Shown here: in pieces, positions 7,035 to 10,044 of the stretch | Layout of the letters: each line of letters opens with the position of its first letter | How positions within the stretch are numbered: the first letter of the stretch is position 1 | DNA from: Rhodobacteraceae bacterium UBA7436 | GTDB taxonomy: Bacteria > Pseudomonadota > Alphaproteobacteria > Rhodobacterales > Rhodobacteraceae | Length of the DNA: 10,044 bases | Assembly: GCA_002478745.1 (NCBI GenBank) | Contig: DLQI01000103.1 | Span: 1 to 10,044 of the forward strand | Reading direction: 5' to 3' | Translations under genes and position numbers: made by a program | Notes under the pieces: model-generated | Seen by the model: only the letters and a program-made list of their open reading frames with translations | The model's database searches: none | What the model was told of the DNA's origin: nothing

Positions 7035-7790
7035 TCAAGCTAGATATTGCTCGAACGTTATATTTTCTGCGACCTTACGTGCCTGTACTTCTTGAACGGC
7101 AGACTTAACCGTCCAGCACAAAACATTCGCGCCATTTGCCTTCAGTTCAGCAACGCGTGCTCGGCCCAGATCAGCCAGCTCATGACTGATAAAACTCGCG
7201 CCCACTCGGTCATAATCAGGGATATCACGTAAATGGTCACAAACCACCTGGCTTAGCGGCCAGTCATCAGGCGCGTATGCACTTGTCACAATGCCACGCG
7301 CAACGTCGGGCAAAAATTCAGCCAAACGTGCAACACTATTAGGATTGAAAGACATCACAGCAACAGGCCCGCTATATTTTGAGAGCAGATCAGCAGCCGT
7401 TTTCTCAAGGGAGCCAACATTCGTCCCCATCGCGCCATCTTGGTCTTTAAACTCGATCAACAAGGGCACTTGGCCAGCGACCAAAGCCAGAACCTCATCC
7501 AGATCTGGAATACCTTCATTGCCGCCAGACAATTGAATCGCACCCAATTGAGCGGCATTCATTTGCGCTACTGCCCCGGTTTCAGCCGTCAGACGATTCA
7601 ACCCATAATCATGGAACACCATAGGTGTTTGATCAGCACTCAACTGTAAATCAATCTCAATTCCATAACCATGTGCGATAGCTGCACGAATAGCGGCGCG
7701 ACTATTTTCAGGTCGGCCATCTGACACATCGTGCAGCCCACGATGTGTCAGTGGTTTCGTCAAAAAATCTGGGTGCAAACGCGTTATCAT
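7035..7790 (-). CDS. Glycerophosphodiester phosphodiesterase family protein
   Basis: A 251-residue TIM-barrel hydrolase that cleaves glycerophosphodiesters to glycerol-3-phosphate and an alcohol. Catalytic and metal residues are present: His16-Arg17 (THRGLH), Glu28-Asn29 (PENS), Glu45 and Asp47 (EIDLQ), His60 (VFHDYGLNRLT) and Glu113 (LIEFK), with the closing CWTVKS at 225-230. There is no signal peptide, so it is the cytoplasmic UgpQ-like type rather than the periplasmic GlpQ type. The ATG overlaps the RidA stop by four bases. A perfect 13-bp inverted repeat covers codons 14-23, including the catalytic His-Arg pair. Neighbours do not include glycerol-3-phosphate transport genes, so its link to phospholipid turnover rests on family alone. 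Confidence 0.94.
   Translation of the reverse strand: MITRLHPDFLTKPLTHRGLHDVSDGRPENSRAAIRAAIAHGYGIEIDLQLSADQTPMVFHDYGLNRLTAETGAVAQMNAAQLGAIQLSGGNEGIPDLDEVLALVAGQVPLLIEFKDQDGAMGTNVGSLEKTAADLLSKYSGPVAVMSFNPNSVARLAEFLPDVARGIVTSAYAPDDWPLSQVVCDHLRDIPDYDRVGASFISHELADLGRARVAELKANGANVLCWTVKSAVQEVQARKVAENITFEQYLA
7721..7751 (-). repeat. Perfect 13-bp inverted repeat with 5-base loop in the GDPD gene
   Basis: ctgacacatcgtg (7721-7733) and its exact reverse complement (7739-7751) flank cagcc (7734-7738). In the mRNA this would form a stable hairpin about 39 bases after the GDPD start codon. It is followed by no T run, so it is not an intrinsic terminator. Confidence 0.85.
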
Positions 7791-8245
7791 TTGATTTGAA
7801 ACGTTCCCTCTATCTCAACCGCAACGCCCAAAGGCAACGACGGTGAGGACACAGCAGCGCGCGCATGACGACCAGTGTCGCCAAAAACCGCCACCATCAA
7901 ATCAGACGCGCCATTGATAACTTTAGGCTGATCCGTAAAGTTGTCTGTCGAATTCACGAATCCACCCAGCTTCACAACGCGCACCAAGCGGCTAAGATCA
8001 CCACCACAGGCTGCTTTCAATTGCGCGATCAAATGCAAACCACACAATTGCGCAGCAGCGGCACCTGCTTCAACGTCCATGTTGTCACCCAGTTTGCCAA
8101 GGACCAAACCGTCAGGGCCATTCGAAATTTGACCAGAGATGTAGACCATATCGCCAGCCTGAACGAAGGGAACATAGTTGCCAGCAGGTGCAGTTGCTTC
8201 GGGCAGTGTGAGGCCCAGAGAATTTAGACGATCTTCAGCGTTCAT
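7787..8245 (-). CDS. RidA/YjgF family protein
   Basis: A 152-residue member of the RidA family (enamine/imine deaminases that clear reactive 2-aminoacrylate and similar products). It is longer than the roughly 128-residue archetype and resembles the alphaproteobacterial form starting with MNAEDRL. Conserved parts are VYISGQI (residues 34-40), LCGLHLIAQLKAACGGDL (67-84), VVKLGGFVNST (90-100) and RHARAAVSSPSLPLGVAVEI (126-145); Arg129 aligns with the substrate-binding arginine of active RidA proteins, so deaminase activity is plausible. The frame is open from GTG at 8263, but AAGGA at 8254-8258 lies eight bases before ATG 8245, which I prefer. It heads the RidA-GDPD-FemAB-like-dehydratase run and overlaps the GDPD gene by four bases. 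I see no clear promoter between it and the secretion genes. Confidence 0.93.
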   Translation of the reverse strand: MNAEDRLNSLGLTLPEATAPAGNYVPFVQAGDMVYISGQISNGPDGLVLGKLGDNMDVEAGAAAAQLCGLHLIAQLKAACGGDLSRLVRVVKLGGFVNSTDNFTDQPKVINGASDLMVAVFGDTGRHARAAVSSPSLPLGVAVEIEGTFQIK

Positions 8246-8309
8246 TTCAGCGATCCTTATCACAAGATTAAATTCGATTGAACGCTACCCTTGTCGAACA
8301 GAAACGGAA

Positions 8310-8328
8310 AGAGAGATTACGACTCTCT
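8310..8328 (-). terminator. Weak hairpin at the end of the adaptor reading frame
   Basis: Six-pair stem AGAGAG/CTCTCT with a seven-base loop spans the TAA that ends the original adaptor frame. Only TT follows on the minus strand, so this is at best a weak terminator between the secretion genes and the RidA gene. Confidence 0.25.
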
Positions 8329-8493
8329 AAAGGCGCGACTGAAATAATCCACAATCGGTTTCAGTAAATAAGCCAGCGGCGATCGATCGACTGTACGAAT
8401 AAATGTCTCGACGGGCATTCCTGGGATCAGGGCACTTCTGCCTGCCAGTTTTGCCATTTCTTCTGGTTCCAGGAAAATTTCAGCGCGGTAATA
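8317..8493 (-). pseudogene. Detached C-terminal part of the HlyD-type adaptor (58 codons after an in-frame TGA)
   Basis: Directly after TGA at 8494-8496 the same frame stays open for 58 codons and ends with TAA at 8317-8319. It encodes YYRAEIFLEP, then LIPGMPVETFIRT near codons 22-34, and ends in YFSRAFRES. This is the usual C-terminus of type I secretion adaptors, including the HlyD family signature around PGMPVE. The segment has no ribosome-binding site; its first internal ATG (codon 13) has none either. It is therefore translated only if TGA is read through. The lack of any further stop or frameshift indicates that the break is recent, or that the stop is a sequencing error. Confidence 0.85.
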
Positions 8494-9630
8494 TCATGCC
8501 CCACCTCCATCGTCCTCAAATGAATCCGCCGAGATGAGTGAAACAACACCCTCTAGCTCTGGTGTTGTCCGTTGATCCAATGCCGTGAACCGCAGCGTAA
8601 CACGTTTACCGCGGTCAATTTTATCAATGTGCAACGGATCAATTCGAGTCACAATCAACAAAGGGCGATCTTGCGGGATCAAAAATAGAATGGGTTCGGC
8701 AGGCTTAAGAACAGACCGGACAGAATGAACCCTCATTCTATAAACGATCCCCGAAACTGGTGCACGCACGATCAATTGATTAATCTTATAGGCAAGTGCC
8801 GCACGCTGCTCGATAAGTTCTGTTTCGCGGTGTCGAATATTTCGCAACTGTGCAATTGCATTTTCACGTGAGGTATTCGAGAGTTTCAATACTTCCAAAT
8901 CAATTTCCGTTATCAACCCATTCAACTGAGCCGTTTGCGCCGCTAATTCCCCTATCTGTCCTCTAAGTTTTGCAGCTTCTCGCTCCAAGAAAAAGACGGT
9001 CCCCGCTTGGGCCAACCCACGATCAAAAAGTGATTGTTGCGCTTTGAGCTCTTCGAGAACGAATCCAAGTTGTGATTTTAACGCGATTTCCTGTGCCCCA
9101 AGTCCCAAGGCTTCATTGCCAACCTGTACGATGCGTGCCTCTAATTTTTCGACTTCAAGTTTGGCTGCATCTCTACGCGCATGAAATAAGTTCATTTGAC
9201 CTAACACGAGTTCAGCAACGTTAGGGTCAACGCCACCATGGGCAACCAATGCATCATCAAAGATAACCGTTTCGACATTGTCGCGCTCCGCCGTTAGTCG
9301 ACTGCGTCTTGCGGCCAACTCAAACAACAACCCGTCAAGAATGTTCTTCTCGCTTTTCAATTGCCGCCCATCCAAACGCAATAACGCGTCACCCGCCTGC
9401 ACCATGCCACCTTCTTCGACGACAATTGCAGCAACAGTTCCACCACTTTGATGTTGCACGACTTGGCGATTTCGTTCGACTTCGACGCGTCCAAGAGCAA
9501 CAATCGCGCCCGATATTTCTGTTGTAAGAGACCATGTGAAAAAACCGCCAAACAGCACGACCAAAGCAAAAAATCCCAAAGTAATCGGAATTGATGCAGA
9601 CCACCGCAGTTCTGCCTGATCCTGATTCAT
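8494..9630 (-). CDS. HlyD-family type I secretion periplasmic adaptor, truncated by in-frame TGA
   Basis: The membrane-fusion protein joins an inner-membrane ABC transporter to an outer-membrane TolC-type channel. The 378-residue product has a short cytoplasmic N-terminus, one membrane segment at about residues 15-38, a first lipoyl half with VVQHQSGGTVAAI (56-68) and GGMVQAGDALLRLDG (74-88), a long helical hairpin (about 90-285), the second lipoyl half VRAPVSGIVY (288-297), and part of the beta-barrel with RGKRVTLRFTALDQRTTPEL (340-359). It stops at FEDDGGGA, where family members continue. With the following 58 codons the length would be 437, normal for the family. The full locus is 8317-9630. 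ATG 9630 overlaps the ABC gene stop by four bases. The truncated protein lacks the final barrel strands and is probably non-functional unless TGA is suppressed. Confidence 0.92.
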   Translation of the reverse strand: MNQDQAELRWSASIPITLGFFALVVLFGGFFTWSLTTEISGAIVALGRVEVERNRQVVQHQSGGTVAAIVVEEGGMVQAGDALLRLDGRQLKSEKNILDGLLFELAARRSRLTAERDNVETVIFDDALVAHGGVDPNVAELVLGQMNLFHARRDAAKLEVEKLEARIVQVGNEALGLGAQEIALKSQLGFVLEELKAQQSLFDRGLAQAGTVFFLEREAAKLRGQIGELAAQTAQLNGLITEIDLEVLKLSNTSRENAIAQLRNIRHRETELIEQRAALAYKINQLIVRAPVSGIVYRMRVHSVRSVLKPAEPILFLIPQDRPLLIVTRIDPLHIDKIDRGKRVTLRFTALDQRTTPELEGVVSLISADSFEDDGGGA

Positions 9631-10044
9631 GGGGTACTCTTAGGATCGTTCGATGCAAGGAGCATTTTATGGTGATTTTGGACAGTCTTGCGCAACACTT
9701 CATCACGAGGGCCAAAAGCAGTTGGAGTCCCATTTTCTAACACCAACAAGAGATCGCATTCGCGTATTGCCGCAGGTCTGTGGGCCATGACGATCACCGC
9801 GCCTTTTCGCAATTTGATAGTGCGGATCGCTGCGTTCAACGCATCAGTTCCAATGGCGTCCAAATTCGAATTCGGTTCGTCTAGAACCACGATGGGTGGT
9901 TCGCCGCACATCGCACGTGCCAATCCAATTCTTTGCATTTGTCCGCCAGACAACCGGCTTTGGGCCGAACGCAACCGGGTCTCGTATCCGTCGGGCAGCT
10001 CTAGGATCATCTCATGCGCTGCGGCAGATTTTGCCGCACGGATT
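9627..10044 (-). CDS. Type I secretion ABC transporter ATPase (PrtD-like), C-terminal fragment
   Basis: The frame is open from the window edge; about 138 codons of the nucleotide-binding domain are visible and the membrane domain and Walker A lie outside. The ABC signature LSGGQMQRIGLARA begins near 9953, Walker B VVLDEP at 9890-9873 with catalytic Glu, the D-loop NSNLD follows, and the switch His in VMAHRP lies at 9782-9780. The segment before the signature (ILELPDGYETRL) and the GPRDEVL segment near the end are typical of PrtD-type exporters of RTX or repeat-containing proteins. Its stop overlaps the adaptor start (ATGA). The cargo gene is not in the window. The visible part looks intact. 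Confidence 0.9.
   Translation of the reverse strand, partial: IRAAKSAAAHEMILELPDGYETRLRSAQSRLSGGQMQRIGLARAMCGEPPIVVLDEPNSNLDAIGTDALNAAIRTIKLRKGAVIVMAHRPAAIRECDLLLVLENGTPTAFGPRDEVLRKTVQNHHKMLLASNDPKSTP

Noticed and set aside
8246..8316. Promoter for the RidA unit.
   Set aside because: TTCGAC and TTTAAT are visible on the minus strand but about 20 bases apart, too far for a convincing call.
8494..8496. TGA read as selenocysteine or as tryptophan by code change.
   Set aside because: Known HlyD adaptors are not selenoproteins, and eight other genes in the window use TGA as their stop, including well-recognised ones.
8480..8497. GGAGG (8504-8508) followed by ATG at 8497, overlapping the premature TGA as ATGA, looks like a new coupled start after the truncated adaptor.
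   Set aside because: The ATG opens a different frame that ends after five codons; it does not restore the adaptor tail.
8317..8500. Frameshift as the cause of the adaptor truncation.
   Set aside because: Body and tail are in the same frame (TGA and TAA are a multiple of three apart) and the protein reads smoothly across, so it is a nonsense codon.

Overview
The window looks like a chromosomal segment from an alphaproteobacterium of the Rhodobacterales (Roseobacter-like) group. The basis is the type of proteins encoded, moderate GC, dense packing with very short intergenic gaps, and the gene pairings (CinA-like/GNAT beside sfsA-map; RidA-GDPD-FemAB-like; a PrtD/HlyD-type secretion pair). The genus cannot be fixed from sequence reading alone. 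I saw no tRNA, rRNA, CRISPR array, insertion sequence or prophage, and no gene-free stretch longer than about 100 bases.

Layout. (1) 1-1447, minus: a CinA/MoaB-fold molybdopterin-binding-like protein followed by an ATGA-overlapping GNAT acetyltransferase that runs to the left window edge. (2) 1494-3076, plus: sfsA, then map (best start TTG at 2267). A 46-bp divergent region with overlapping promoters separates blocks 1 and 2. (3) 3088-4847, minus: a ferredoxin-reductase-like FAD/NAD oxidoreductase overlapping rsmD. (4) 4942-5430, plus: a Prx5-type peroxiredoxin, divergent from the oxidoreductase and closed by a strong terminator at 5465-5491. (5) 5498-8245, minus: a four-gene run, RidA family, glycerophosphodiester phosphodiesterase (GDPD), FemAB-like GNAT (DUF482) and pterin-4a-carbinolamine dehydratase. 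(6) 8317-10044, minus: the end of a type I secretion ABC transporter gene and its HlyD-type periplasmic adaptor.

Most of this is housekeeping: N-terminal Met removal, 16S rRNA methylation, peroxide removal, and repair-type enzymes (RidA, carbinolamine dehydratase). All five directly abutting minus-strand pairs overlap by exactly four bases (ATGA), which suggests translational coupling.

The clearest anomaly is in the secretion adaptor. An in-frame TGA at 8494-8496 cuts the HlyD-like protein at 378 residues, yet the same frame continues for 58 well-preserved codons that encode the family's normal C-terminus. Other points of interest are the overlapping divergent promoters at 1458-1505 with a possibly leaderless sfsA mRNA, and a perfect 13-bp inverted repeat over the catalytic His-Arg codons of the GDPD gene. 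I did not find a convincing wholly new biological system.
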